In this document: positions 53,265-62,554 of the stretch, piece after piece
Layout of the letters: the number at the start of each line of letters is the position of its first letter
Numbering within the stretch: position 1 is the stretch's first letter
Origin: Winogradskya humida
GTDB taxonomy: Bacteria; Actinomycetota; Actinomycetes; Mycobacteriales; Micromonosporaceae
Assembly: GCF_016862215.1 (NCBI RefSeq)
Contig: NZ_BOMN01000057.1
Coordinates: 186,001 to 250,000, forward strand
Length of the DNA stretch: 64,000 nt
Direction of reading: 5' to 3'
Position numbers and translations under genes: made by a program
The notes under the pieces: model-generated
What the model was told of the DNA's origin: nothing
The model's input: the letters and a program-made list of their open reading frames with translations, nothing else
The model's database searches: none

Positions 53265-54584
53265 ATGAGCCCGCCCGCCGTGGTCATCGACCGCTCCCTC
53301 ACGCGCCGCATCGCCGCCCTGGCGTTGCCTGCCCTGGTTGTGCTCGCCGCCGAGCCGCTCTACGTGCTCGTCGACACGGCCGTGGTCGGTCATCTCGGGA
53401 GCGTGCCGCTCGCCGCCGTCGCGGTCGGCGGGACGGTGATGTCACTCGCCGTCTGGTTCGGCACCCTGATGGCCTACGGGACGACCGGCCGGGCCGCCCG
53501 GCGCTTCGGTGCCGGTGACCGCACCGCCGCGGTCGAGGAGGGTGTGCAGGCCTCCTGGCTCGCCCTGACCACCGGTGTCGTGCTGGTCCTGCTCGCCCAG
53601 GTCTTCGCCGGCCCGCTGACCCGCGCTCTCGCGAGCGATCCCGAGGCCGCGCACGCCGCCGCGGGCTGGCTGCGCATCGCGGTTCTCGGCATCCCCGGTC
53701 TGCTGCTCGCCGCGGCCGGCAACGGCTGGATGCGCGGGGTCCAGGACACCCGCCGCCCGCTGTACTTCGTGCTCGGCGCCAACGTCCTGTCCGCGGTGCT
53801 CTGCCCCGTGCTCGTCTACGCGGCGGACTGGGGGCTCACCGGCTCCGCGGTCGCGAACGTCACGGCCCAGTCGATCACCGGTGCCCTTTTCCTGTGGGCG
53901 ATCATTCGGGAGCGGGCGCCGCTGAGACCCGTACCGTCGGTGATCGGGAATCAGTTGGTCCTCGGCCGTGACCTGCTCATCCGGGGTGCGGCCTTCCAGG
54001 CCTGCTGGCTCTCCGCCACCACAGTCGCGGCACGTTTCGGAGTCGCCGCGCTCGGCGCCCACCAGATCGCCCTGCAACTGTGGTTCTTCGCCGCGCTGGC
54101 CCTCGACGCGGTGGCGATCGCCGCCCAATCGCTGGTCGGCGCCGCGCTCGGAGCCGGTGACGAACCGGCCGCCCGGGAGGTCGCCCGCCGGGTCACCCTC
54201 GTCGGCGGGATCGCCGGTGTCTGCTTCGCGGTCCTCGCCGCGGCCGGCGCCGGCATCATCCCCGGCCTGTTCACCGCGGACCGGGCGGTGCACGACCAGG
54301 CCGCGATCGTCTGGCCCTGGTTCGTCGCGATGCTGCCGTTCGCCGGGGTGGTCTACGCCCTCGACGGGGTGATGATCGGTGCCGGGGACGTCGGCTACCT
54401 GCGCACCATGACCCTGGTGGGCGCGCTGGGCGGCTTCCTCCCGCTCATCTGGCTCTCGTACGCCCTGAGCTGGGGCCTCCCCGGCATCTGGGCCGGCCTG
54501 GCGATGTTCACCCTCGTCCGGCTCGTTGCCCTCCTACTACGGTGGCGCGGAACCCGATGGGCGGTGGTGGGCGCGACCCGCTGA
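53265..54584 (+). CDS. MATE-family efflux protein (DinF-like)
   Basis: 439 residues with 12 membrane helices. The N-terminus has LALPALVVLAAEPLYVLVDTAVVGHLGS, the usual MATE helix-1 sequence with Asp in the cation-binding lobe, and an internal repeat begins near residue 230 (GRDLLIRGAAFQACWLSATTVAARFG). These proteins expel drugs or metabolites in exchange for H+ or Na+. The position between the DHH gene and truB matches dinF in M. tuberculosis. Substrate unknown. Confidence 0.93.
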   Translation: MSPPAVVIDRSLTRRIAALALPALVVLAAEPLYVLVDTAVVGHLGSVPLAAVAVGGTVMSLAVWFGTLMAYGTTGRAARRFGAGDRTAAVEEGVQASWLALTTGVVLVLLAQVFAGPLTRALASDPEAAHAAAGWLRIAVLGIPGLLLAAAGNGWMRGVQDTRRPLYFVLGANVLSAVLCPVLVYAADWGLTGSAVANVTAQSITGALFLWAIIRERAPLRPVPSVIGNQLVLGRDLLIRGAAFQACWLSATTVAARFGVAALGAHQIALQLWFFAALALDAVAIAAQSLVGAALGAGDEPAAREVARRVTLVGGIAGVCFAVLAAAGAGIIPGLFTADRAVHDQAAIVWPWFVAMLPFAGVVYALDGVMIGAGDVGYLRTMTLVGALGGFLPLIWLSYALSWGLPGIWAGLAMFTLVRLVALLLRWRGTRWAVVGATR

Positions 54585-54607
54585 GCGCCGTCTGATTGGG
54601 TGGAGCC

Positions 54608-55489
54608 GTGAACGTCGACGGTCTCATCGTTGTGGACAAGCCCGCCGGGATGACCTCCCATGATGTGGTCGCCCGGATCCGGCGCCTCGCCAAGACCCGG
54701 CGGGTGGGTCATGGCGGCACCCTCGACCCGATGGCCACCGGCGTGCTGATCATCGGGGTCAACCGGGCGACCAAGCTCCTCACGTACGTCATCGGCTCCA
54801 GCAAGAGCTACACGGCCACGATCAGGCTCGGACAATCCACGGTCACCGACGACGCCGAGGGTGACGTGACCTCGACCGCCCCGACCGGCGACGTCACCGA
54901 CGAGGCGATCCGGGCCGAGCTCGCCGCCCGCACCGGCGAGATCGACCAGGTGCCCAGCGCCGTCAGCGCCATCAAGGTGAACGGTCAGCGGGCCTACAAG
55001 CGGGTCCGCGACGGCGAGCAGGTCGAGCTCGCCTCCCGCCGCGTCACGATCTTCCGCCAGGACGTCCTCGATATCCGCCGCACCGGCGACGCGATCGACG
55101 TCGACGTCGACGTGACCTGCTCCAGCGGTACCTACATCCGGGCCATCGCCCGCGACCTGGGAGTCAAGCTCGGCGTCGGCGGCCACCTCACGGCGCTGCG
55201 GCGTACGGCGGTCGGAGATCTGACCCTGGCCGAGGCGGCCACCCTGGAGCAGCTGGAGGAGCGAGCCCCGGACGTGGTGTCGCTGCCCATGGCCGAAGCG
55301 GCGCGCCAGACCTTCCCGCAGCGCGAGGCGACCCCGGAGGAGACCCGCACGCTCAGCCACGGCGGGCCGCTCGAGCCGGTGGGCATCGAGGGTCCCTACG
55401 CCGTCTTCGACCCGGACGGCAACGTCCTGGCGATCGTCGCCGAGCGCGACGGCAAAGCCCGCGCCGAGATCGTGCTGGCCCCGGCCTGA
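54608..55489 (+). CDS. truB: tRNA pseudouridine-55 synthase
   Basis: 293 residues from GTG 54608, with GGTGGAG 3 nt upstream. It isomerises U55 in the T-loop of tRNAs. The catalytic Asp lies in HGGTLDPMATGVLIIGV, and SSKSYTATIRLG plus CSSGTYIRAIARDLG are the conserved tRNA-binding segments. A C-terminal PUA-like region (about 225-293) is typical of actinobacterial TruB. Confidence 0.96.
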   Translation: MNVDGLIVVDKPAGMTSHDVVARIRRLAKTRRVGHGGTLDPMATGVLIIGVNRATKLLTYVIGSSKSYTATIRLGQSTVTDDAEGDVTSTAPTGDVTDEAIRAELAARTGEIDQVPSAVSAIKVNGQRAYKRVRDGEQVELASRRVTIFRQDVLDIRRTGDAIDVDVDVTCSSGTYIRAIARDLGVKLGVGGHLTALRRTAVGDLTLAEAATLEQLEERAPDVVSLPMAEAARQTFPQREATPEETRTLSHGGPLEPVGIEGPYAVFDPDGNVLAIVAERDGKARAEIVLAPA

Positions 55490-55493
55490 TCTT

Positions 55494-55901
55494 CTAACGC
55501 TTCGACAGGTGCTCGGCGACGACGGCGACCAGGTCCGCGGCGGCATAGGGCTTGTCGAGGAAGCCGTCGCAGCCCGCCTCGATGGCGGCCGCGCGGTCCT
55601 GGGGCAGCACGCTCGCCGTCACGGCGACCACGCTCGGCTTGCGGCGGCCCGCGCCGACCTTGCCGGCGGCCAGCTCGCTCGCCAGGGACAGGCCGTTGCC
55701 GTCGGGCAGGTTCATGTCGAGCAGGACGAGGTCGACGTCCTGGCTGCTCAGCTGGGTGCGCGCGGCGCCGAGGCTGGAGGCGTCCAGGACCTCGGCGTCG
55801 CGTACGGCGGCGATCGCGGCCCGGGCCAGGACGGCCTTGACCAGCGTACGGTTCAGCTCCTCGTCCTCGACCAGCAGGATTCGGGGATTGTCGGCCGTCA
55901 C
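55494..55901 (-). CDS. Single-domain response regulator
   Basis: 135 residues, only a receiver. Acidic pair in LLVEDEE, phospho-acceptor Asp in LVLLDMNLPDGNG (about 58), Thr in VAVTAS and Lys in FLDKPY are all intact, so it is phosphorylatable. It overlaps the hybrid kinase by 4 bp and convergently abuts truB (4-bp gap). With no output domain it may act as a phosphorelay shuttle or by protein contact. Confidence 0.92.
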   Translation of the reverse strand: MTADNPRILLVEDEELNRTLVKAVLARAAIAAVRDAEVLDASSLGAARTQLSSQDVDLVLLDMNLPDGNGLSLASELAAGKVGAGRRKPSVVAVTASVLPQDRAAAIEAGCDGFLDKPYAAADLVAVVAEHLSKR

Positions 55902-58582
55902 GGGCTCTCCTTCTCGTCCACGTCTTCCGCACCGCGTACGCCCAGCAGCGGAGCGAGCTTCTCGGAGCCGGCGCCCCCGGCCATCGCGTCGGCGACGATG
56001 CCGCCGGCCATCGCGGTCGCCACCAGGGAGGCCTCGCCGGCCGTCGACGCGAGACCGAGCACGGGGGTCCGCCGGGTCGACGGCTCCTGCTCCATGGCCG
56101 CCAGCATGCTGAAACCGTCGACGGCCGGCGACTGCATGTCGCAGACGATCAGGTCGAACTGGCTCTCGCGGCTCATCGCCAGCCCGTCGTGCCCGTCGGC
56201 CACGGCCACCACGTCGGCACCGCCGGCCCGCAGGCCGTCCTCGATCGCCTGCCGGATGGTGTCGTCGTGATCGACGACAAGCACCCGCGGGGCGGCCGGG
56301 CGGGCGGCCACCGAGCGGGCCAGCGCGCCGAGCAGGGCGGCCTGGTCGACCGGTTTCACGAAGTAGTCGCGGGCGCCGAGCGCGAGCCCGGCCTGCCGCT
56401 CGTCGATGATCGTGGCGAAGAAGACCGGGATGTCGGCGAGGCGCCGGTCGGCCTTCAGCTGCCGGATCACCTCGAAGCCGTCGATGCCGGGCAGGGCGAC
56501 ATCGAGCACGATCGCGTCCGGCGGGCGGGCCCCGGCGGCGGTCAGGCCCGCCTCGCCCGTCCCGGCCACGTCGACCTGGTACCCGGCGTGCTCCAGCTGG
56601 GTCTGCAACAGCTCGGCGGACTGCGGGTCGTCCTCCACCAGCAGCACCCGGGCGCCCTGGCCCGCGCTGGTGGAGGTGAGGGACTGGACCACGACGGCGC
56701 CGGGTAGGCGTACCGAGAAGGCACTGCCGTAGCCCAGCTCCGAACGCACCCAGATCTCCCCGCCGTGGGCTTCGACGAGGCGTTTGGTCAGCGCCAGCCC
56801 GAGCCCGGTGCCGGCCCGCTGCCGGTCAGGATCGCCGACCTGCTGGAACTCCTCGAAGACCCGTTCCTGGTCCTCGACGGCGATGCCCACACCGTCGTCC
56901 GCGACCGTGACCAGCACGTTCTCGCCGTCGCGAACCGTCGAGACGGTCAGCTGGCCGCCCTCGGGCGTGAACTTGATCGCGTTCGAGAGCAGGTTCTCCA
57001 CGATCTGCCGGAACCGTACGCGGTCGGCGCTCGCGGTGGCCGGCGACAGCTCGGTCACCACCGTCAGGGACTTCGTGATGAGCAGCGGCGACAGCCCGGT
57101 GAGCAGTTCCTGCACCGCGGTGTCGATGCGCAACGGCGCCAGCCGCAGCTCCAGCCGCCCGGCTTCGACCTTCGCCAGGTCGAGGATGTCGTTGATCAGC
57201 CCGAGCAGGTGCCGCCCGCTGGTGTGGATGTGCTCGACCCAGTCCGCGGGGACCAGGCGGCGGTCGCCGTCCGGCTCCTCCTGACGCATCAGATCGCTGA
57301 AACCGATGATCGCATTCAGAGGGGTACGCAGCTCGTGGCTCATGTTCGCCAGGAACGCGCTCTTCGCCTGGCTGGCCCGGGTCAGCGCTTCCACGGAACT
57401 GCTCAGCTCCGTCGCGAGCCGGCGCTGCGCGGTCACCACGGACATCCGCTCGGCGAGAATCCCGGCCTGCCCGCCGAGCAGCGCGAAGAGCCGCAGGTCA
57501 TCGTCGCTGAACAGGCTGCGGTGCCGGTTGAACAGCAGCACCGCGCCCTCGGAGTCGGGCGGCACCGGCATGCTCAGCAGGGTCACGAAGTCGTCGCCCA
57601 GATCATCGCCGTAGTGCTCGACCAGCGCGTCGCCACCCTCGCGCAGCCGGGCCGGCTGACCCGCGCGGATCAGTTGGGTCAGGTCATCAAAACCGAGCTC
57701 TTCGGGGGTACGGATGCGGGGGCCCGCGTACGCGATGGGAGCGAGAAGACCGTCCTTGCGGGGCATGAGCACGGCGACCGCGTCAGCCCCGGTCTGCACG
57801 CGCATGATGTCCGCGTAGGTCTGCCAGACCTCTTCGGCGGATTCGACCTGGGCCCGCAGCATGCGTTCGCTGACCGACTGCGCTGTGCTCGCCGAGAAGA
57901 GGCGGCGCAGCCAGCGGGGCGGCGCGAACGCGATCAGGTACCCGATGCTGCACATCAGGCCGAGCACCCGGTAGGCCGCGATGAAGTTGTCCGCCAGCGG
58001 ATGCGGCTCCTGGGGATTCATGGCTTCCCAGGGGAGGCGAGAGATCGAACCCGCGGCCAGCAGGGCGACCATCAGGCCGAACAGCAGCGTGGTCGCGGCG
58101 GCGGTGGTCAGCCGCGCCCGGTTCGCGCCGGTGCGGGTCTGTGCCTTGCTGAGCAGGAGGCGGGCGGCGACCACCTCGACCAGGATGAAGCCGGCAGCGG
58201 CGAGAGCCCAGCGCCACCAGCCTTCCGGCCGCATCGGGTGCGGGCCGAACAGGAGCGGCGTCGCGGTGCCCACGTAGACCGCGAGGGACGACCAGTTGAT
58301 CCAGCGTGGCACCGCGCGGAGGCGGGCAGCGAGCCGGACGGTCAGGTAGGGCTGGGCGAAGAGCACTGTCTGTGTGATGACAGTCACCGATGTGGGTGTC
58401 GGCACCTCCGTCACCACGAGGGTGATGAAGGCGAACCACAGGGTGCAGGGCAAGAAGACGAGGGTGACATCTCGCTGCAGAGGGTCGCGCCGCCGCAGGT
58501 AGCCGACCACCGCCCGCACAAATAGGACCGCGAACATGCACTCCGCGGCGAGCGGGACGAGCGAACCAAGGCCGTCTCTCAT
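55898..58582 (-). CDS. Membrane hybrid histidine kinase with two receivers
   Basis: 894 residues. About seven membrane helices (1-215), a coiled coil, a GAF domain (about 250-385), HisKA with NMSHELRTPLNAI (His416), HATPase (NLLSNAIKFT, DDGVGI, GTGLGLALT), then two receivers. Receiver 1 has VLLVEDDPQ, IVLDVALPG and FVKPVD. Receiver 2 keeps Asp in LIVCDMQSP but has no conserved Lys (GIVADAMAGG follows), so it may be a pseudo-receiver. Start follows a TACAGT -10 box by 10 nt. Together with the downstream receiver gene it is a self-contained phosphorelay set between truB and ribF. Confidence 0.93.
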   Translation of the reverse strand: MRDGLGSLVPLAAECMFAVLFVRAVVGYLRRRDPLQRDVTLVFLPCTLWFAFITLVVTEVPTPTSVTVITQTVLFAQPYLTVRLAARLRAVPRWINWSSLAVYVGTATPLLFGPHPMRPEGWWRWALAAAGFILVEVVAARLLLSKAQTRTGANRARLTTAAATTLLFGLMVALLAAGSISRLPWEAMNPQEPHPLADNFIAAYRVLGLMCSIGYLIAFAPPRWLRRLFSASTAQSVSERMLRAQVESAEEVWQTYADIMRVQTGADAVAVLMPRKDGLLAPIAYAGPRIRTPEELGFDDLTQLIRAGQPARLREGGDALVEHYGDDLGDDFVTLLSMPVPPDSEGAVLLFNRHRSLFSDDDLRLFALLGGQAGILAERMSVVTAQRRLATELSSSVEALTRASQAKSAFLANMSHELRTPLNAIIGFSDLMRQEEPDGDRRLVPADWVEHIHTSGRHLLGLINDILDLAKVEAGRLELRLAPLRIDTAVQELLTGLSPLLITKSLTVVTELSPATASADRVRFRQIVENLLSNAIKFTPEGGQLTVSTVRDGENVLVTVADDGVGIAVEDQERVFEEFQQVGDPDRQRAGTGLGLALTKRLVEAHGGEIWVRSELGYGSAFSVRLPGAVVVQSLTSTSAGQGARVLLVEDDPQSAELLQTQLEHAGYQVDVAGTGEAGLTAAGARPPDAIVLDVALPGIDGFEVIRQLKADRRLADIPVFFATIIDERQAGLALGARDYFVKPVDQAALLGALARSVAARPAAPRVLVVDHDDTIRQAIEDGLRAGGADVVAVADGHDGLAMSRESQFDLIVCDMQSPAVDGFSMLAAMEQEPSTRRTPVLGLASTAGEASLVATAMAGGIVADAMAGGAGSEKLAPLLGVRGAEDVDEKESP

Positions 58583-58592
58583 ATCGGGATCA

Positions 58593-58598
58593 ACTGTA
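58593..58598 (-). promoter_or_regulatory. -10 box TACAGT of the hybrid kinase gene
   Basis: TACAGT on the minus strand lies 10 nt before ATG 58582, slightly longer than the 6-8 nt of other leaderless candidates here. Confidence 0.4.
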
Positions 58599-58683
58599 GC
58601 GTTTCAGGCACTCGGGGAGACCGATACTCTTACGCCTGGTCGACGCAGGTGAAATCGGTCGGCACACAGGGGAGGGCGCGGAG

Positions 58684-59607
58684 ATGCAGCGGTGGCGCGG
58701 CTACGAGGCGGTGCCGGGCGGTTTCGGGCGGTCCGTGGTGACGATCGGCGTCTTCGACGGCGTGCACCGCGGGCACCAGGCGATCATCGGGCACACCGTG
58801 AAACGGGCGCGCGAGCTCGGCCTGCAGTCCGTCGTGGTCACGTTCGACCCGCACCCGGCCGAGGTGGTGCGCCCGGGGTCACACCCGGCGGTGCTCACCG
58901 AGCCGGTGCGGCACGCCGAGCTGATCGAGCAGCTGGGTGTCGACGCGTTGTGCGTGGTGCCGTTCACCCCCGAGTTCTCGCGGCTGAGCCCCGAGGAGTT
59001 CGTGCACGACGTCCTGGTCGAGGCCCTGCACGCCAGCGTGGTCGTCGAGGGGGACAATTTCCGCTTCGGGCACAGGGCGGCCGGTGACCTGGCGATGCTG
59101 GCGAAGCTGGGCAACACGTTCGGCTACACCGTCGAGGAGGCGCCGCTCGTCACCGCCGACGGGCTGGTCTTCTCCTCCACCTACATCCGCAGCTGCATCG
59201 CCGCCGGTGATGTCGCCGCCGCCGCTGCCGCGCTCGGCCGTCCGCACAATCTGGCGGGCGTCGTCGTCCGGGGTGACCAGCGGGGCCGGGAGCTGGGTTT
59301 CCCGACCGCCAACCTGATGTGCCACCGCTACGCGGCGATCCCGGCGGACGGCGTCTATGCGGCCTGGATGCGGCGGGGCTCCGAATCGCACCGTGCCTCG
59401 GTTTCCATCGGGACGAATCCGACATTCTCGGGTACGGAGCGCCGGGTAGAGGCCTATGTTCTCGACTTCGACGGCGACCTTTACGGCGAGCGGGTCGAGC
59501 TCGACTTCGTGGCGCACCTACGTGAGCAGCGGACATATACGGCCATCGAGCCCTTGATCACCCAGATCAACGAGGACGTGCAACAGACCCGCGAGCTGCT
59601 GCCTTAA
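58684..59607 (+). CDS. ribF: Bifunctional riboflavin kinase/FAD synthetase
   Basis: 307 residues from an ATG with GGGGAGGG 8 nt upstream. The N-terminal FMN adenylyltransferase domain has TIGVFDGVHRGHQAII and the C-terminal riboflavin kinase domain has GRELGFPTANL and the later SIGTNPTFSGTERRVEAYVLDF. It makes FMN and FAD from riboflavin, and supplies cofactor for the flavoenzymes. A TACTCT box lies about 60 bp upstream. Confidence 0.96.
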   Translation: MQRWRGYEAVPGGFGRSVVTIGVFDGVHRGHQAIIGHTVKRARELGLQSVVVTFDPHPAEVVRPGSHPAVLTEPVRHAELIEQLGVDALCVVPFTPEFSRLSPEEFVHDVLVEALHASVVVEGDNFRFGHRAAGDLAMLAKLGNTFGYTVEEAPLVTADGLVFSSTYIRSCIAAGDVAAAAAALGRPHNLAGVVVRGDQRGRELGFPTANLMCHRYAAIPADGVYAAWMRRGSESHRASVSIGTNPTFSGTERRVEAYVLDFDGDLYGERVELDFVAHLREQRTYTAIEPLITQINEDVQQTRELLP

Positions 59608-59741
59608 TCGGCTGGTAAAGTTAACGCCGGATCGGCATATCTGATCCCTGCATCGAAACTGATGTGCGGTCTCGCCCGCCTGCCCGACGCCGCGGGCCGC
59701 GAGGAAACCGAGTCAATCGGCAACACGGAATCACGGAGAAC

Positions 59742-60011
59742 ATGGCGCTCGATCAAGAGACCAAGACCAAGATCATGACCGAGTACGCGACCCTGGAGGG
59801 CGACACCGGCTCTCCCGAGGTTCAGGTCGCGATGCTCACCAAGCGGATCGCCGACCTCACCGAGCACCTCAAGGTGCACAAGCACGACCACCACAGCCGT
59901 CGTGGTCTGCTGCTGCTGGTGGGTCGTCGCCGCCGCCTGCTGAACTACGTTCAGAAGAAGGACATCGCGCGCTACCGGACGCTCATCGAGCGTCTCGGCC
60001 TGCGCCGATAG
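59742..60011 (+). CDS. rpsO: 30S ribosomal protein S15
   Basis: 89 residues, exact family length, ATG with GGAGA 3 nt upstream. Core sequences are [37 protein letters not shown] and [12 protein letters not shown]. The 134-nt gap before it has a TAAAGT -10-like box and a small stem (GGATC at 59629-59633 with GATCC at 59643-59647). S15 represses its own mRNA through leader structures in several bacteria; whether this leader does so is not shown. Confidence 0.97.
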   Translation: MALDQETKTKIMTEYATLEGDTGSPEVQVAMLTKRIADLTEHLKVHKHDHHSRRGLLLLVGRRRRLLNYVQKKDIARYRTLIERLGLRR

Positions 60012-60017
60012 CTTGAC

Positions 60018-60055
60018 CGGGGGAGTGGCCCAACGGGGCCGCTCCCCCGAGCTTT
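60018..60055 (+). terminator. Rho-independent terminator after rpsO
   Basis: A 14-bp stem (60018-60031 with 60036-60049, one T-G pair) with loop AACG is followed by AGCTTT, only 7 bp after the rpsO stop. It separates rpsO from pnp. Confidence 0.85.
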
Positions 60056-60113
60056 AACCCACGGACCCGCGCGGCCACAGTTCTTCTGACGGCACCGGTC
60101 CTCGGTAGTGGTT

Positions 60114-60146
60114 CCCGGGCCAGAATCCCGGGCACTTCGATCGAAG
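60114..60146. promoter_or_regulatory. Inverted repeats in the pnp leader
   Basis: CCCGGG occurs at 60114-60119 and 60127-60132 with a 7-nt loop, followed by the perfect 12-bp palindrome CTTCGATCGAAG at 60135-60146. They lie 65-97 nt before the pnp start. pnp mRNA is autoregulated through leader structure in other bacteria, so a similar function is possible. Confidence 0.45.
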
Positions 60147-60210
60147 ACCGGCCACGCTGCAACCGCGCTGTAGAGACCGCCGGGTCCTCGACGAAGGAGT
60201 ACCGCACCAC

Positions 60211-62547
60211 ATGACAGAGCAGAAAGCTCTCGGCACCGAATCTCGCACCGCAGTGATCGACAACGGATCGTTCGGCACCCGTGAGATCACTTTCTCCACC
60301 GGCAAGCTCGCGAAGCAGGCCGGCGGATCGGTCATCGTCCAGCTGGGCGAGACCACCGTTCTCTCGACCACCACGGCCGGTAAGCACCCGAAGGAGCACT
60401 TCGACTTCTTCCCGCTGACGGTCGACGTCGAGGAGCGGATGTACGCCGCGGGCCGCATCCCCGGCTCGTTCTTCCGCCGGGAGGGCCGCCCCAGCGAGGA
60501 CGCGATCCTCACCTGCCGCCTGATCGACCGGCCGCTGCGCCCGTCGTTCACCAAGGGCCTGCGCAACGAGGTCCAGGTCGTCGAGACCGTCCTCGCGCTC
60601 GACCCGGCGCACCCCTACGACGTCGTCGCCATGAACGGCGCCTCGATGTCGACCAAGCTCTCCGGCCTGCCGTTCAGCGGCCCGGTCGGCTCGACCCGCG
60701 TGGCGCACATCGAGGGCCAGTGGGTCGCGTTCCCGACCATCGAGGAGCTCGAGCGGGCCACCTTCGACATGGTCGTCGCCGGTCGGGTCGTCGGTGACGA
60801 CGTCGCGATCATGATGGTCGAGGCCGAGGCCACCCCGCACGCGGTCAAGCTGATCGCCGCCGGTGCCACCGCGCCGACCGAAGAGGTCGTGGCGAGCGGC
60901 CTGGAGGCCGCCAAGCCCGCGATCCGCGAGCTGTGCCGCGCGCAGAGCGAGCTGGCCGAGATCGCCGCGAAGCCGGTCCAGGAGTTCCCGGTCTTCCTCG
61001 ACTACCAGGACGACGTCTACTCCGCGGTCGTCGAGGCCGTTCGCGAGGAGACCGCCGAGGCCCTCAAGATCGCTGCCAAGCAGGAGCGCGAAGAGGCCCT
61101 CGACCGGGTCAAGGACAAGGCGCACGAGCTGCTCGACGCCCAGTTCGAGGGTCGCGAGAAGGAGATCAGCGCGGCGTTCCGCTCGGTCACCAAGTCCGAG
61201 GTGCGCCAGCGCGTGCTGCGCGAGCAGGTCCGCATCGACGGCCGTGGCCCGCGTGACATCCGCCCGCTGAGCGCCGAGGTCGGCATCCTGCCGCGGGTGC
61301 ACGGATCGGCGCTGTTCGAGCGGGGCGAGACCCAGATCATGGGCGTCACCACGCTGAACATGCTGCGCATGGAGCAGGCCCTGGACACCCTCTCCCCGGA
61401 GAAGTCCAAGCGCTACATGCACAACTACAACTTCCCGCCGTACTCCACCGGTGAGACCGGCCGCGTCGGTTCGCCGAAGCGCCGCGAGATCGGTCACGGC
61501 GCGCTGGCCGAGCGGGCCCTGGTGCCCGTCCTGCCGTCGCGTGAGGAGTTCCCCTACGCGATCCGTCAGGTGTCCGAGGCACTCGGCTCCAACGGATCCA
61601 CCTCGATGGGTTCGGTCTGCGCCTCGACGCTGGCCCTGCTCAGCGCCGGTGTGCCGCTGAAGGCGCCGGTCGCCGGCATCGCCATGGGCCTCATCTCCGA
61701 CGAGGTCGACGGCAAGACCCAGTACATCGCGCTGACCGACATCCTCGGTGCCGAGGACGCGTTCGGTGACATGGACTTCAAGGTCGCCGGCACCAGCGAG
61801 TTCGTCACCGCGCTGCAGCTCGACACCAAGCTCGACGGCATCCCGTCGGACGTGCTCGCCGGTGCGCTGCAGCAGGCCCACGAGGCCCGCGCCACGATCC
61901 TCGATGTGATGACCGCGGCGATCGAGGGCCCGGCCACGATGAGTGACTACGCCCCGCGGGTCACCACCGTGAAGATCCCGGTCGACAAGATCGGCATGGT
62001 CATCGGCCCGAAGGGCCAGACGATCAACGCCATCCAGGACGAGACCGGCGCCGACATCTCGATCGAGGACGACGGCACGATCTACGTCGGCGCGACGAAC
62101 GGCCCCTCGGCCGACGCCGCGGTGGAGCGGATCAACGCCATCGCCAACCCGACGCTGCCGAAGATGGGCGACAAGTTCCTCGGCACGGTCGTGAAGACGG
62201 CCGCGTTCGGCGCGTTCATCTCGCTGCTCCCGGGCCGCGACGGCCTGCTGCACATCTCCAAGGTGGGCGACGGCAAGCGCGTCGACAAGGTTGAGGACTT
62301 CCTCAACGTCGGCGACAAGGTCGAGGTCTCGATCGCGGACATCGACAACCGCGGCAAGATCTACCTGGACAAGGTCCGCCCCGAGGGCGAGGAGGCTCCG
62401 GCCGCCCCCGCCGCCGCTGCGGATGGTGACAAGCCCCGCGAGGAGCGCGCACCGCGCGCCGAGCGTGGTGGCGACCGGGCCGAGGGTGGCGAGCCTCGCC
62501 GCCGCCGTGCCCGTCCCGCCGGTGACCGCGGCGGAGACCGCGGCTAA
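60211..62547 (+). CDS. pnp: Polyribonucleotide nucleotidyltransferase (PNPase)
   Basis: 778 residues from an ATG with GAAGGAG about 10 nt upstream. PNPase degrades RNA 3' to 5' with phosphate, and in actinobacteria also tails RNA. Two RNase PH domains ([20 protein letters not shown] and [22 protein letters not shown]-like [20 protein letters not shown]), a KH domain ([19 protein letters not shown], about 590-650) and an S1 domain ([21 protein letters not shown]). The C-terminal 50 residues are Arg/Asp/Gly-rich and disordered. Confidence 0.97.
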   Translation: MTEQKALGTESRTAVIDNGSFGTREITFSTGKLAKQAGGSVIVQLGETTVLSTTTAGKHPKEHFDFFPLTVDVEERMYAAGRIPGSFFRREGRPSEDAILTCRLIDRPLRPSFTKGLRNEVQVVETVLALDPAHPYDVVAMNGASMSTKLSGLPFSGPVGSTRVAHIEGQWVAFPTIEELERATFDMVVAGRVVGDDVAIMMVEAEATPHAVKLIAAGATAPTEEVVASGLEAAKPAIRELCRAQSELAEIAAKPVQEFPVFLDYQDDVYSAVVEAVREETAEALKIAAKQEREEALDRVKDKAHELLDAQFEGREKEISAAFRSVTKSEVRQRVLREQVRIDGRGPRDIRPLSAEVGILPRVHGSALFERGETQIMGVTTLNMLRMEQALDTLSPEKSKRYMHNYNFPPYSTGETGRVGSPKRREIGHGALAERALVPVLPSREEFPYAIRQVSEALGSNGSTSMGSVCASTLALLSAGVPLKAPVAGIAMGLISDEVDGKTQYIALTDILGAEDAFGDMDFKVAGTSEFVTALQLDTKLDGIPSDVLAGALQQAHEARATILDVMTAAIEGPATMSDYAPRVTTVKIPVDKIGMVIGPKGQTINAIQDETGADISIEDDGTIYVGATNGPSADAAVERINAIANPTLPKMGDKFLGTVVKTAAFGAFISLLPGRDGLLHISKVGDGKRVDKVEDFLNVGDKVEVSIADIDNRGKIYLDKVRPEGEEAPAAPAAAADGDKPREERAPRAERGGDRAEGGEPRRRRARPAGDRGGDRG

Positions 62548-62554
62548 TCACCAC

